A DNA stretch of 37,514 bases from Solirubrobacterales bacterium (GTDB lineage: Bacteria > Actinomycetota > Thermoleophilia > Solirubrobacterales > 70-9): the NCBI GenBank assembly GCA_009379895.1, contig WHSW01000013.1, positions 1 to 37,514 of the forward strand, in the 5' to 3' direction. The translations under genes were made by a program, and so were the position numbers. This document shows positions 9,491 through 17,811 of the stretch, piece by piece; position 1 is the first letter of the stretch; every line of letters begins with the position of its first letter. A model generated the notes under the pieces. It had not been told where the DNA came from. It worked only from the letters and a program-made list of their open reading frames with translations, and did no database searches.

Positions 9491-10218
9491 CCCTCCCTCT
9501 CGCATCGGTCGTCGACTCCTTCACGGGCGCGATCGACTTCATCTTCAGCACCCGCGAGGCGGTCGGCGGTGGCGTCCAGGTCGGGGGGCTCGAGCAGGTC
9601 TGGGACCTGATGGCCAAGCAGATCGAGGTCAGCGCCTTGGCGCTCGCGGTGGCGCTCGCCCTGGCGCTTCCAATCGGCCTCTACCTCGGGCATCGGGGCA
9701 CCGGAGAGTTGCTCGCGGTGGCGATCGGAAACGCCGGGCGGGCGATCCCCGAGCTCGCCCTGATCGCGTTCATGGCCGCGTTCATCGGCCTCGGGGTGTT
9801 CCCACTGACGATCGCGCTGATGGTGCTCGGGATCCCGCCGATCCTGACCAACGCATTCGTCGGGATCAGGCAGGTCGATCGCGACGCGGTCGAGGCCGCG
9901 CGCGGAATGGGGATGACCGAGCTCGAGGTGATCCGCCGGGTCGAGCTGCCGCTCGCGGTGCCGACGATCATGACCGGCGTGCGGACCGCGGCGATCAACA
10001 TCGTCGCCACGGCGACGATCGGGCCGCTGGTCGGGGTCGTGACGCTCGGCGACTTCATCATCAACGTCAACGTGTACGGCGACGAGGGCGTGCTCGCCGG
10101 CGCGATCCTGGTCGCCCTGCTGGCGCTCGCGGTCGAGCTGCTGCTCGCGGGCGTCCAGCGGCTGCTCACCCCGCGCGGGCTCGCCCTCCAGCGCGAAGCC
10201 ACCCGGGCGACCGCTTAG
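9487..10218 (+). CDS. Quaternary-amine ABC importer, second permease (OpuCD/ProW-like)
   Basis: 243 aa, starting at ATG 9487 inside the ATGA overlap with the first permease, so translation is probably coupled. It has a BPD_transp_1 domain with about six helices. The coupling loop (DAVEAARGMGMTELEVIRRVELPLAVPTI) is nearly identical to that of the upstream permease, showing that the two share ancestry and both contact the ATPase. It has an N-terminal extracytoplasmic segment before the first core helix, and LGDFIINVNVYGDEGVLAGA corresponds to the substrate-path region of OpuC permeases. A 59-nt gap separates it from the lipoprotein gene. Confidence 0.94.
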   Translation: MTLPLASVVDSFTGAIDFIFSTREAVGGGVQVGGLEQVWDLMAKQIEVSALALAVALALALPIGLYLGHRGTGELLAVAIGNAGRAIPELALIAFMAAFIGLGVFPLTIALMVLGIPPILTNAFVGIRQVDRDAVEAARGMGMTELEVIRRVELPLAVPTIMTGVRTAAINIVATATIGPLVGVVTLGDFIINVNVYGDEGVLAGAILVALLALAVELLLAGVQRLLTPRGLALQREATRATA

Positions 10219-10277
10219 GCTTAAGTCGCCGTCCGCGAAGCAGCGGCAGTTCACGAGATGAGAGAGGACATCCGAAG

Positions 10278-11270
10278 ATGAGCCCCAACCCCCGTGTCCG
10301 GGTCCTGATCGCGCTGATCGCGGCGCTCGCGCTGGCGCTCACCGTGGCCGCCTGCGGCGATGACGACTCGAGCGACTCCGGTGACTCGGGCGACTCCGGC
10401 GACTCCGGCGGCGACCTGATCGAGGACAACCCGGACAACAACGGGGTCTCGCTCACGATCGGGTCGAAGAACTTCACCGAGCAGTACATCCTCGGGGAGA
10501 TCTACGCCCAGGCGCTCGCGGCGGCCGGCTACGACGTCGACACCGACCTCAACCTGGGCTCCGAGCAGGTCGCGCTGCGCGCGCTGGAAAGCGGCGACAT
10601 CAGCGGCTATCCGGAGTACACGTCGACCGCGCTGACCTCGTTCTTCAACTTCGCCCCCGAGGACGTGCCCAATGATCCGCAGGAGGCCTACGACGAGTCG
10701 CAGGGCGACTTCGAGAAGAAGGGCTTGGTCGCCTACCCGCCGACCCCGTTCTCGAGCGCCAACGCGGTCGGGCTGCTGACCGAGACCGCCGACGAGCTCG
10801 GGGTGAGCACGATCTCCGACCTCGAGGGCCAGTCCCGGGACCTGACCCTCTACGGGTCCCCCGAGTGCCGCCAGCGGATCGACTGCCTGGTCGGGCTCGA
10901 GCAGAACTACGGGCTCGAGTTCGAGTCGTTCACCCCGGTCGACATCGGCCTGCGCTACCAGGTGCTCGACAAGGGCGACGCGGACCTCTCGATCCTGTTC
11001 ACGACCGACGCGCAGCTGTTCGTGAACTCCGACAAGTACACGATCCTCGAGGACGACAAGGGCGTGCTGCCGGCCGGCAACGTGATGTTCATCGCCAGCC
11101 AGCAGGCCGCCGACGAGGCAGGCGCCGACTTCGGCGACACGATCGAGAAGGTCCAGGAGAACCTCAGCCTCGAGGTCATGCAGGAGCTCAACGCCCGGGT
11201 CGACATCGACAAGGAGAAGCCCGCCGACGCCGCGAGGGAGTACCTGCAGCAGTTCGGCTACATCGAGTAG
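10278..11270 (+). CDS. Quaternary-amine ABC importer, substrate-binding lipoprotein (OpuCC/OpuAC domain)
   Basis: 330 aa. A lipoprotein signal peptide ends in lipobox VAAC with Cys at residue 26. A low-complexity acidic linker made of repeated Ser-Gly-Asp (about residues 31-43) tethers the binding domain. The OpuAC/type II periplasmic fold starts at SLTIGSKNFTEQYILGEI, the hallmark of glycine betaine/choline/osmoprotectant-binding proteins, followed by GSEQVALRALESGDISGYPEYTSTAL and DADLSILFTTDAQ. It captures the quaternary amine outside the membrane and hands it to the permease pair. ATG 10278 follows AGAGAGG with a long spacing of about 12 nt. A hairpin right after the stop codon probably ends the operon. 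Confidence 0.95.
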   Translation: MSPNPRVRVLIALIAALALALTVAACGDDDSSDSGDSGDSGDSGGDLIEDNPDNNGVSLTIGSKNFTEQYILGEIYAQALAAAGYDVDTDLNLGSEQVALRALESGDISGYPEYTSTALTSFFNFAPEDVPNDPQEAYDESQGDFEKKGLVAYPPTPFSSANAVGLLTETADELGVSTISDLEGQSRDLTLYGSPECRQRIDCLVGLEQNYGLEFESFTPVDIGLRYQVLDKGDADLSILFTTDAQLFVNSDKYTILEDDKGVLPAGNVMFIASQQAADEAGADFGDTIEKVQENLSLEVMQELNARVDIDKEKPADAAREYLQQFGYIE

Positions 11271-11277
11271 CCGCGGA

Positions 11278-11301
11278 CCGCGCAGCGGATCCCCTGCGCG
11301 G
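11278..11301 (+). terminator. Terminator-like hairpin after the transporter operon
   Basis: CCGCGCAG (11278-11285) pairs perfectly with CTGCGCGG (11294-11301) around an 8-base loop. It starts 7 nt after the stop codon of the binding lipoprotein. It has no U-tract. Confidence 0.5.
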
Positions 11302-11646
11302 GCGGGCACGGCGCCGGCTCGCTGCCGCGTGCCGAGACGTTCGTCGTCGCGGGCGAGGGCTGGGTAGCGGCGCACCCGCGCCGCCCGAGAACGCGACACT
11401 CGCCGGTGATTGAGCGCTTCGTGTCGTCCTGACCGGCGATGCGGCGGCGAACACGACACTCGCCGCCGCGGAGGCCACCCTTGCCGTGTTGTCGGCGCTG
11501 CAGGCCCGGTCCCCGGGGTGCTGGCCGGCGTCCCTGCCCGGCCCGGCGCGCCTTCGTCGCCGCACCTCGCCGCGGGCTCGCGGTCCGCCGCCCAGCGCGC
11601 TACCCGCCCGGGGTTCATCCTCCGCTTCACGGGTACACACCGCCCC
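11302..11646. other. Non-coding stretch with alternating short inverted repeats
   Basis: No convincing gene. The upstream part of the HAD reading frame is open but has no family character. A CGACACTCGCCG word occurs at 11396-11407 and again at 11454-11465, with the inverted word GTGTCGT between them, which could form alternative hairpins. TACACA at 11634-11639 lies 7 nt before ATG 11647 and may be a weak -10 element. Confidence 0.4.
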
Positions 11647-12297
11647 ATGCCGGCCGCGGCGATCCTGGACGTCGACGGGACCCTCGTCGACACCAACTAT
11701 CAGCACGTGGTCGCCTGGCAGCGGGCCTTTCGCGACCATGGCCTGGCGGTGGCGGCGTGGCGCATCCACCGCCACATCGGGATGGGCGGGGACAAGCTCG
11801 TCGAGGCGTTCGTCGGCGTCGAGGTGGAGGGGCGCGACGGCGATCGGATCCGCGCGGCCGAGGAGCGCTTCTACGGCGGGCTGATCGACGAGGTGGAGCC
11901 GATCGCGGGGGCGCGCGAGCTCGTCGCGGCGCTCAAGGGACGAGGTCACACCGTGATCCTCGCCAGCTCGGCGAAGGACGAGGAGGTCGAGCACTACCTC
12001 GACCTGCTCGGCATCCGCGAGCTCGTCGACGACTGGACGACCTCGCGAGACGTCGAGGAGACCAAGCCCGCCCCCGACCTCGTCGCCGTCGCGATGCGCA
12101 AGGCCGGCGCGCTCTCGGCCGTGATGGTCGGCGACACGACCTGGGACGTCGAGTCGGCCGGACGCGCCGAGGTGAAGGCGATCGGCCTGCTCACCGGGGG
12201 TATCTCCGAAGCCGAGCTGCGCGGCGCCGGGGCGGTCGACGTGTTCGCGTCGCCCGACGCGCTGCGCGAGCGGCTCGACGTCACGCCGCTGCGCTGA
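11647..12297 (+). CDS. HAD-superfamily hydrolase (phosphoglycolate phosphatase-like)
   Basis: 216 aa. Motif I ILDVDGTLVDTN lies at residues 6-17 with the nucleophile Asp. An alpha-helical cap (about 20-85) comes next, then motif II VILASSA with the Thr/Ser-type residue, the motif III Lys in ETKPAPDL, and motif IV MVGDTTWDVESA with the Mg-binding Asp residues. This is the beta-phosphoglucomutase/phosphoglycolate phosphatase layout, so it is a Mg-dependent phosphatase of a small phosphorylated metabolite. Substrate cannot be told from sequence. ATG 11647 directly precedes the first strand; the longer open frame upstream encodes Pro/Arg-rich sequence and is rejected. WS/DGAT follows in the same direction after 73 nt. 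Confidence 0.92.
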   Translation: MPAAAILDVDGTLVDTNYQHVVAWQRAFRDHGLAVAAWRIHRHIGMGGDKLVEAFVGVEVEGRDGDRIRAAEERFYGGLIDEVEPIAGARELVAALKGRGHTVILASSAKDEEVEHYLDLLGIRELVDDWTTSRDVEETKPAPDLVAVAMRKAGALSAVMVGDTTWDVESAGRAEVKAIGLLTGGISEAELRGAGAVDVFASPDALRERLDVTPLR

Positions 12298-12357
12298 GCG
12301 CGACGGCGTGCTGCGCGGCGCGCCGGCGCCACGCCCCTGCGCCGGGCGCCGGGCGAA

Positions 12358-12363
12358 TACCCT
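12358..12363 (+). promoter_or_regulatory. -10 element of the WS/DGAT gene
   Basis: TACCCT stands 7 nt before GTG 12371. There is no Shine-Dalgarno sequence before that GTG, which supports leaderless initiation. Confidence 0.5.
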
Positions 12364-12370
12364 CGGGCTC

Positions 12371-13711
12371 GTGAGCGCGCCCCCGCACGAGCCTGGCGAC
12401 CCCCAGAAGCCAGGTGATCGGCTCAGCCACGACGACGCCGCGATCCTCGCGCTCGAGTCCGACTCGATCACGGGCCACACGCTCAAGCTCGTGATCCTCG
12501 AGCCGAGCGACGGCCCGCTCGACCTCGAGGCCCTGCGCGCGAGCGTCGCCGCGCGGCTGGCGAGCGAGCCGCGCGCCACCCAGCGCGTCGACATGTCCGG
12601 CGGCGAGCCGCGCTGGGTCGACGACGAGGGCTTCGACATCGACCGCCACGTCAGGCGCCGCGGCGAGGCCGAGTGCCTCGTCGAGGCCGACCTCTGGCGG
12701 GAGGCGGGCGAGCTGATGTCCGAGCGCCTCGACCACCAGCGGCCGCTGTGGACGTTCGACCTGATCGGGCCGCTCGCCGACGGCCGCGAGGCGATCGCCG
12801 TGCGCATCCATCACGCGATGGCCGACGGGATCAGCTCGCTGCGCTTCCTTGGCGCGGTGCTCTGGGACCTCGTGCATGCGTCATCCGAGGGGGGGTCATC
12901 GACGGGTAAGGGGAGCGGCTCATCGTCGCCGCGTCCCGAGCCGGCGCGCCTCTCGCGCCTCGCCGAGGCCCGCCGCCTGCCGGGAGCGCTGCACCGCGAG
13001 CTCGGCGGCCACGGCGTGCGCTCGCCCTTCGACCGCGCGGTCGGCTCCTCGCGCGAGCTGGCCTTCGCGATCGCCCCGCTCTCCGAGCTGAGGGCGATCG
13101 GCCGCTCGCGGCCGGGCCACGCGACGGTCAACGACGTCCTGCTGGCGACGGTCGCGGGCGGGCTGCGCGAATGGCTGGGCTCCGGCCACGAGGCGCTGCC
13201 GCAGCTGCGCGCCCAGGTCCCGGTCAGCCTCCACCATCGCGACGAGGGCGAGCACGAGCTCGGCAACCGCGACTCCTTCCTCAACGTCGACCTGCCGCTC
13301 GACGACCCCGACCCGCTCGGCAGGCTCGATGCGATCAGCGCCGAGACCGCACAGCGCAAACAGCTCGGTGACGCGGAGGAGCTGTACGACCTCTTTCACG
13401 CGCTCGGCCGCTTCAAGCACCTCGGCCGAGCCGCCGAGCGGCTGGCCGGGGCTCCGCGCGAGTTCAGCCTCTCGATCTCCAATGTGCCCGGACCGCCAGC
13501 GCCCGTGAGCGTCGCCGGGCGCCTGGTCGAGCAGCTCTGCTCGGCGTCGGAGCCGGCGGCGCGACACGCGCTTCGCATCTCGGCGATCTCCTGCGCCGGC
13601 ACGGTCGGGATCGGCCTCTGCACCGACTCCGAGGCGCTCCCGGAGCTGCCGCGGCTCGCCGACGCGATCGAGCGCTCGTTCGCCGAGCTGAGCGCCGCGG
13701 CGATCGGGTAG
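12371..13711 (+). CDS. Wax ester synthase / diacylglycerol acyltransferase (WS/DGAT) family protein
   Basis: 446 aa. The bifunctional WS/DGAT family transfers an acyl group from acyl-CoA to a long-chain alcohol or diacylglycerol, making wax esters or triacylglycerol storage lipid at the membrane or lipid-body surface. The catalytic HHAMADG (HHxxxDG) is at residues 147-153. The second half has the ATVNDVLLATVAGGLREWL segment and the NVPGPPAPV motif conserved across the family. A serine/glycine-rich stretch after residue 170 links the two halves. Actinobacteria often carry several copies, and many have weak activity, so family is firm and substrate open. The stop codon TAG is also the first half of the next gene's -10 element. 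Confidence 0.93.
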   Translation: MSAPPHEPGDPQKPGDRLSHDDAAILALESDSITGHTLKLVILEPSDGPLDLEALRASVAARLASEPRATQRVDMSGGEPRWVDDEGFDIDRHVRRRGEAECLVEADLWREAGELMSERLDHQRPLWTFDLIGPLADGREAIAVRIHHAMADGISSLRFLGAVLWDLVHASSEGGSSTGKGSGSSSPRPEPARLSRLAEARRLPGALHRELGGHGVRSPFDRAVGSSRELAFAIAPLSELRAIGRSRPGHATVNDVLLATVAGGLREWLGSGHEALPQLRAQVPVSLHHRDEGEHELGNRDSFLNVDLPLDDPDPLGRLDAISAETAQRKQLGDAEELYDLFHALGRFKHLGRAAERLAGAPREFSLSISNVPGPPAPVSVAGRLVEQLCSASEPAARHALRISAISCAGTVGIGLCTDSEALPELPRLADAIERSFAELSAAAIG

Positions 13712-13714
13712 CGT
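13709..13714 (+). promoter_or_regulatory. -10 element overlapping the WS/DGAT stop codon
   Basis: TAGCGT, whose TAG is the stop codon of the WS/DGAT gene, lies 7 nt before GTG 13722. The LLM gene may have its own leaderless transcript although it is only 10 nt downstream. Confidence 0.45.
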
Positions 13715-13721
13715 CCCCGCC

Positions 13722-14798
13722 GTGTCGCCGCTCAAGCTCGGCCTCAACCTCGGCTACTGGGGGATCGGCCCGAAGGGGGACGAGGCGGTCGAGATCGTGC
13801 GCGCCGCCGAGTCGGCCGGCTTCGACTCCGTCTGGGTCGCGGAGTCCTACGGCTCCGACGTCGTCTCGGTGCTCGCCTGGCTCGCCCCGCAGACCGAGCG
13901 GATCAAGCTCGGCGCGGCGATCATGCAGGTGCCGGCGCGACCCCCGGCCACCGCGGCGATGGCCGGAGCATCGATCGACATGCTCTCGGGCGGTCGCTTC
14001 ATCTTCGGCTTCGGGCCCTCGGGCCCGCAGGTCTCCGAGGGGTGGTACGGGGTGCCCTACCCCAAGCCCTGGGGTCGCACCCGCGAGTACATCGAGATCG
14101 TCCGCGAGATCATCGCCCGCCAGGGGCCCCTCGAGCACGGCGGTGCGCACTTCCAGCTGCCCCTGCCCGCGGACGCCGGCACCGGCCAGGGTAAGGCCCT
14201 GAAGCTCAACTTCCACCCGCTGCGCAACGAGATCCCGGTCTTCGTCGGAGCGATCGGGCGCAAGTCGGTCGAGATGGCGGCCGAGATCTGCGACGGCTGG
14301 ATCCCGATCTTCTTCTCCGCCGATGCCTTCGAGGACACCTGGGGGGAGCACCTGGAGGCCGGCTTCGCGAAGGGCGGGCGCACGCGCTCGGACCTCGAGA
14401 TCTCGCCCTCGCTGCAGGTCGCGATCGACGGTGACCTCGACGCGGCCCGCGGCGTCGTGCGCGCCGGCCTGATGCTCTACCTCGGCGGCATGGGGTCCAA
14501 GGAGACGAACTTCTACGTCGACCTCACGCACCGCTTCGGCTTCGGGGAGGCCGCCGACGAGGTCCAGTCGCTCTATCTCGACGGCAAGCGCGAGGAGGCC
14601 TACAACGCGATTCCCGACGAGCTCGTCGCCGCGACCTCGCTGGTCGGCTCGGAGGATGAGGTGACCGGCCGGATCGACAAGCTCGCCGCCGCCGGCGTCG
14701 ACCGCCTGATCTGCTCGCCCGTCCACCTCGACGCCGCCGAGCGGCTGCGCACGGTCGAGCGGCTCGCCGAGCTGGTCGGCACGCGGTCGGTCGCCTGA
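13722..14798 (+). CDS. LLM-class F420-dependent oxidoreductase (Mer-like)
   Basis: 358 aa, luciferase-like monooxygenase TIM barrel. Typical segments are the opening LKLGLNLGYWG, AAESAGFDSVWVAESYGSD, IKLGAAIMQVPARPPATAAMAGASIDMLSGGRFIFGFGPSGPQVSEGWYG and PVFVGAIGRKSVEMAAEICDGW. The GPSGP motif and length match the subgroup that binds reduced coenzyme F420 and resembles methylene-tetrahydromethanopterin reductase; these reduce or oxidise varied carbonyl or enoyl substrates. The C-terminal SLVGSEDEVTGRIDKLAAAGVDRL is the usual end of the fold. It lies immediately downstream of the WS/DGAT gene, so a role in lipid chemistry is possible but unproven. Confidence 0.92.
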   Translation: MSPLKLGLNLGYWGIGPKGDEAVEIVRAAESAGFDSVWVAESYGSDVVSVLAWLAPQTERIKLGAAIMQVPARPPATAAMAGASIDMLSGGRFIFGFGPSGPQVSEGWYGVPYPKPWGRTREYIEIVREIIARQGPLEHGGAHFQLPLPADAGTGQGKALKLNFHPLRNEIPVFVGAIGRKSVEMAAEICDGWIPIFFSADAFEDTWGEHLEAGFAKGGRTRSDLEISPSLQVAIDGDLDAARGVVRAGLMLYLGGMGSKETNFYVDLTHRFGFGEAADEVQSLYLDGKREEAYNAIPDELVAATSLVGSEDEVTGRIDKLAAAGVDRLICSPVHLDAAERLRTVERLAELVGTRSVA

Positions 14799-14827
14799 GC
14801 GCCGGCGGCCGAGCGCCGGTCATTCGT

Positions 14828-14833
14828 TAGGCT
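14828..14833 (+). promoter_or_regulatory. Possible -10 element upstream of the transhydrogenase operon
   Basis: TAGGCT at 14828-14833 would give a leader of roughly 70 nt before pntAA. A TTG 9 nt downstream (14843) opens a 16-codon frame ending at TAG 14891-14893, which could be a leader peptide or chance. Confidence 0.35.
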
Positions 14834-14909
14834 CTCGCGGCTTTGAGACGGCGACCGACACCCCCGCACGCGCGCGGACGCATGCGGGCTTAGGTCGACC
14901 ATCTCGCCA

Positions 14910-16037
14910 ATGAAGGTCGGGGTTCCGAAAGAGACGGCTCGTGGGGAGCGCCGGGTGGCGCTGATCCCGGCCGTGGTCGAATCGCTGGTCGGCGAGGGGA
15001 TCGAGGTCGTGGTCGAGTCCGGCGCCGGCGAGGGCTCGGGCCATCCGGACTCCGAGTACGAGGGGGCGGGCGCGACGGTCGGCTCGGGGGCCGACGCCTG
15101 GGGCGCCGACCTCGTCGCCCACGTCGCGGTCCCCACCGGCGAGGAGATCGCCCGCCTGCGCCGCGGCCAGGTCCTGATCGGCCACCTCGCGCCGCTCACC
15201 TCCGCCGAGACCAACGCGGCGCTCGCCGCGGCCGGCGTGACCAGCTTCGCGATGGAGGCGATCCCGCGGATCACGCGCGCGCAGGCGATGGACGCGCTCT
15301 CCTCGCAGGCCAACGTCGCCGGCTACGCGGCCACCCTGCTGGCGGCGCGCGAGGCCGGGCGCTTTTTTCCGATGATGACCACCGCCGCCGGCACGGTCGC
15401 GCCCGCGCGGGTGCTCGTGCTCGGCGCCGGGGTCGCCGGCCTGCAGGCGATCGCGACCGCGCGCCGGCTGGGCGCCGTCGTCTCGGGCTTCGACATCCGC
15501 CGCGCCGCCTGGGAGCAGATCGCGAGCCTCGGCGGGCGGCCCTTGGAGCTGGATTTCATCCCCGACGCCGAGGCCGAGGGCGGCTACGCACGGCCGCTGA
15601 CCGAGTCCGAGGACGAACAGGTCCGCGAGGCGCTGGCCGAGAACGCGGCGCGGCAGGACGTGATCATCACCACCGCCCAGATCCCCGGGCGTCCGGCGCC
15701 GGTCCTGCTCACCGCCCGGGCGGTCGCCAACATGGCGCCGGGCTCGGTGATCGTCGACCTGGCCGGCGACTCGGGCGGCAACTGCGAGCTCACCGAGGCG
15801 GGGGAGACCGTCGTCTCCGAGAACGGGGTGAAGGTGATCTCGCCGGTCAACCTGCCCTCCGACATGGCCGCCCACGCTTCGCAGCTCTACTCGAAGAACG
15901 TCGAGAACCTGCTCGGCCTGCTGGTCGACGACGAGGGGAACCTGGCGCTCGACTTCGACGACGAGGTGGTCGCCGGCGCCTGCCTCACCCACGAGGGCGA
16001 GATCCGCAACGAGCGCGCCGCCGGGAGGGAGGGCTGA
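14910..16037 (+). CDS. pntAA: Proton-translocating NAD(P) transhydrogenase, alpha-1 subunit (NAD(H)-binding)
   Basis: 375 aa, the soluble NAD(H)-binding domain I of transhydrogenase, related to alanine dehydrogenase. The opening MKVGVPKETARGERRVAL, the FFPMMTTAAGTVAPARVLVLGAGVAGLQAIATARRLGAVVSGFDIR dinucleotide-binding region (GAGVAG), RQDVIITTAQIPGRPAP (mobile loop with RQD) and VNLPSDMAAHASQLYSKN identify it. With PntAB and PntB it couples hydride transfer from NADH to NADP+ to proton entry, supplying NADPH. Here the alpha chain is split in two, as in Rhodospirillum-type enzymes. Its TGA overlaps the ATG of pntAB by one base (TGATG), so translation is coupled. Confidence 0.97.
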   Translation: MKVGVPKETARGERRVALIPAVVESLVGEGIEVVVESGAGEGSGHPDSEYEGAGATVGSGADAWGADLVAHVAVPTGEEIARLRRGQVLIGHLAPLTSAETNAALAAAGVTSFAMEAIPRITRAQAMDALSSQANVAGYAATLLAAREAGRFFPMMTTAAGTVAPARVLVLGAGVAGLQAIATARRLGAVVSGFDIRRAAWEQIASLGGRPLELDFIPDAEAEGGYARPLTESEDEQVREALAENAARQDVIITTAQIPGRPAPVLLTARAVANMAPGSVIVDLAGDSGGNCELTEAGETVVSENGVKVISPVNLPSDMAAHASQLYSKNVENLLGLLVDDEGNLALDFDDEVVAGACLTHEGEIRNERAAGREG

Positions 16038-16387
16038 TGGACCTGATCACCGAGATCACGATCTTCGTCCTCGCCGCGTTCGTCGGCTTCGAGGTGATCT
16101 CCAAGGTGCCGACGACGCTGCACACGCCGCTCATGAGCCAGACCAACGCGATCCACGGGATCGTCATGCTCGGCGGCCTGATCGTCGTCGGCTACGCCGA
16201 CGACGCGCTCGAGGAGATCATCGGCGTGATCGCGATCGCCTTCGGGACGATCAACATCGTCGGCGGCTTCATGGTCACCGACCGGATGCTCGGGATGTTT
16301 GGCCGCGAGCGGCCGAACATCCCGAAGGAAAAGCCGGCCGAATCCTCCGCTGACGCGTCCGGTTCGGCCGGGTCGGACAAGGGATGA
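16037..16387 (+). CDS. pntAB: NAD(P) transhydrogenase, alpha-2 membrane subunit
   Basis: 116 aa with three transmembrane helices. LITEITIFVLAAFVGFEVISKVPTTLHTPLMSQTNAIHGIVMLGG contains the conserved LHTPLMSxTNAIHGI segment lining the proton path. The next helix ends with FGTINIVGGFMVTDRMLGMF, followed by a short Ser/Ala-rich cytoplasmic tail. It is the membrane part of the alpha chain, separate from pntAA as in split three-gene operons. It starts one base inside the pntAA stop codon and ends in an ATGA overlap with pntB, so the three proteins are probably made together. Confidence 0.96.
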   Translation: MDLITEITIFVLAAFVGFEVISKVPTTLHTPLMSQTNAIHGIVMLGGLIVVGYADDALEEIIGVIAIAFGTINIVGGFMVTDRMLGMFGRERPNIPKEKPAESSADASGSAGSDKG

Positions 16388-17811
16388 GCTTGCCGGTCCC
16401 CGCCGTGCTCGAGCCGGGCGGCGACGCCGTCACGGTGCTCTACATCGTCGCCTTCTCGATGTTCATCATCGGGATTCGCCGCGGCACGCATCCGAGGACG
16501 GCCAAGCACGGCAACCTACTCGCCGCCGGGGGCATGGCGGTGGCGGTGATCGCCACCCTGCTCCTCGACGGGATCGGCAACTGGGGCCTGATCGTGCTCG
16601 GGCTGGCGATCGGCGGCTCGATCGGGGTGATCGCCTCGATCCGCGTGCAGATGACGCAGATGCCGCAGATGGTCGCCCTCTACAACGGGGTCGGCGGCGG
16701 CGCGGTGGCGCTGATCGCCTGGTCGGAGCTGCGCCACGGCCTGGCCCTCGGCGGGGACTTCCCGCTCGACGAGCTGGTCCCGATCCTGTTCGCCGTCGTC
16801 GTCGGCTCGATCTCCTTCTGGGGCTCGAACATCGCCTTCGCCAAGCTCCAGGACCTGATCCCGACCCGGCCGCTGATGCTGCCCGGTCAGCAGGTGCTCA
16901 ACGCCGTGCTGCTGATCGGCATCCTCGCCGCCTGCATCGCGCTCGGCATCGACCACGACGACGCACCGTCGGAGGGCCTGTTCATCGCGGTCCTGATCGC
17001 CGCCGGGCTGCTCGGCAACCTGGTCGTGCTGCCGATCGGCGGCGCCGACATGCCGGTCGTGATCGCGCTGCTCAACGCCTTCACCGGCCTCTCGGCGGCG
17101 GCGGCCGGCTTCGCGCTCGACAACGTCGCGCTGATCGTCGCCGGCACCCTGGTCGGCTCCTCGGGGACGATCCTGACGCTGGCGATGGCGACCGCGATGA
17201 ACCGCTCGGTCGCCAACATCCTCTTTGCCGGCTTCGGCGGCGGGCCGGCGGGCGGGGCGGCGGCCCGCGGCGAGGAGCGCCCGCACACCTCGATCGGCGC
17301 CCAGGACGCGGCGATCAAGCTCGCCTACGCCGACTCGGTCGTGATCGTGCCCGGCTACGGGCTGGCGGTCGCCCAGGCCCAGCACGCGGTCAAGGAGATG
17401 GCCGATGAGCTCGAGAAGCGCGGCGTGACGGTCAACTACGCGATCCATCCGGTCGCCGGGCGCATGCCCGGGCATATGAACGTGCTGCTCGCCGAGGCCG
17501 ACGTCCCCTACGAGAAGCTGCGGGAGATGGAGGACATCAACCCCGAGCTGCCGCGCACCGACGTCGCGGTCGTGATCGGCGCCAACGACGTCACCAACCC
17601 CGCGGCCAAGAACGACCCCGACTCGCCGATCGCCGGGATGCCGATCATCGAGGTCGACGAGGCCCAGCAGGTGATCGTCATCAAGCGCTCGCTCTCGCCC
17701 GGCTTCGCCGGGATCGACAACGACCTCTTCTACGAGGAGAACACCGACATGCTGTTCGCCGACGCCAAGCAGGCGGCGGCCGAGATCGCCGCGGAGGTTC
17801 AGGAGCTGTAG
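16384..17811 (+). CDS. pntB: NAD(P) transhydrogenase, beta subunit (NADP(H)-binding)
   Basis: 475 aa. About nine membrane helices occupy residues 15-265, including MTQMPQMVALYNGVGGGA and SFWGSNIAFAKLQ, conserved in the proton channel. The NADP(H)-binding domain III follows from about residue 300: VVIVPGYGLAVAQAQHAVKEMADELEKRGVTVNYAIHPVAGRMPGHMNVLLAEA, IGANDVTNPAA, and VIKRSLSPGFAGIDNDLFY, all hallmark motifs. It completes the pntAA-AB-B operon. The last 13 bp overlap the 3' end of the convergent LuxR-type gene, with no terminator hairpin between them, so read-through transcripts from each gene would be antisense to the other. Confidence 0.97.
   Translation: MSLPVPAVLEPGGDAVTVLYIVAFSMFIIGIRRGTHPRTAKHGNLLAAGGMAVAVIATLLLDGIGNWGLIVLGLAIGGSIGVIASIRVQMTQMPQMVALYNGVGGGAVALIAWSELRHGLALGGDFPLDELVPILFAVVVGSISFWGSNIAFAKLQDLIPTRPLMLPGQQVLNAVLLIGILAACIALGIDHDDAPSEGLFIAVLIAAGLLGNLVVLPIGGADMPVVIALLNAFTGLSAAAAGFALDNVALIVAGTLVGSSGTILTLAMATAMNRSVANILFAGFGGGPAGGAAARGEERPHTSIGAQDAAIKLAYADSVVIVPGYGLAVAQAQHAVKEMADELEKRGVTVNYAIHPVAGRMPGHMNVLLAEADVPYEKLREMEDINPELPRTDVAVVIGANDVTNPAAKNDPDSPIAGMPIIEVDEAQQVIVIKRSLSPGFAGIDNDLFYEENTDMLFADAKQAAAEIAAEVQEL

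Noticed and set aside
10369-10410. Short tandem repeat resembling a repeat array
   Set aside because: It encodes the Ser-Gly-Asp linker of the binding lipoprotein; the unit is 9 nt and in frame, so it is not a CRISPR or regulatory array.
11410-11646. N-terminal extension of the HAD phosphatase frame
   Set aside because: The extra residues are Pro/Arg/Ala-rich and precede the first strand of the fold, which starts right after ATG 11647.
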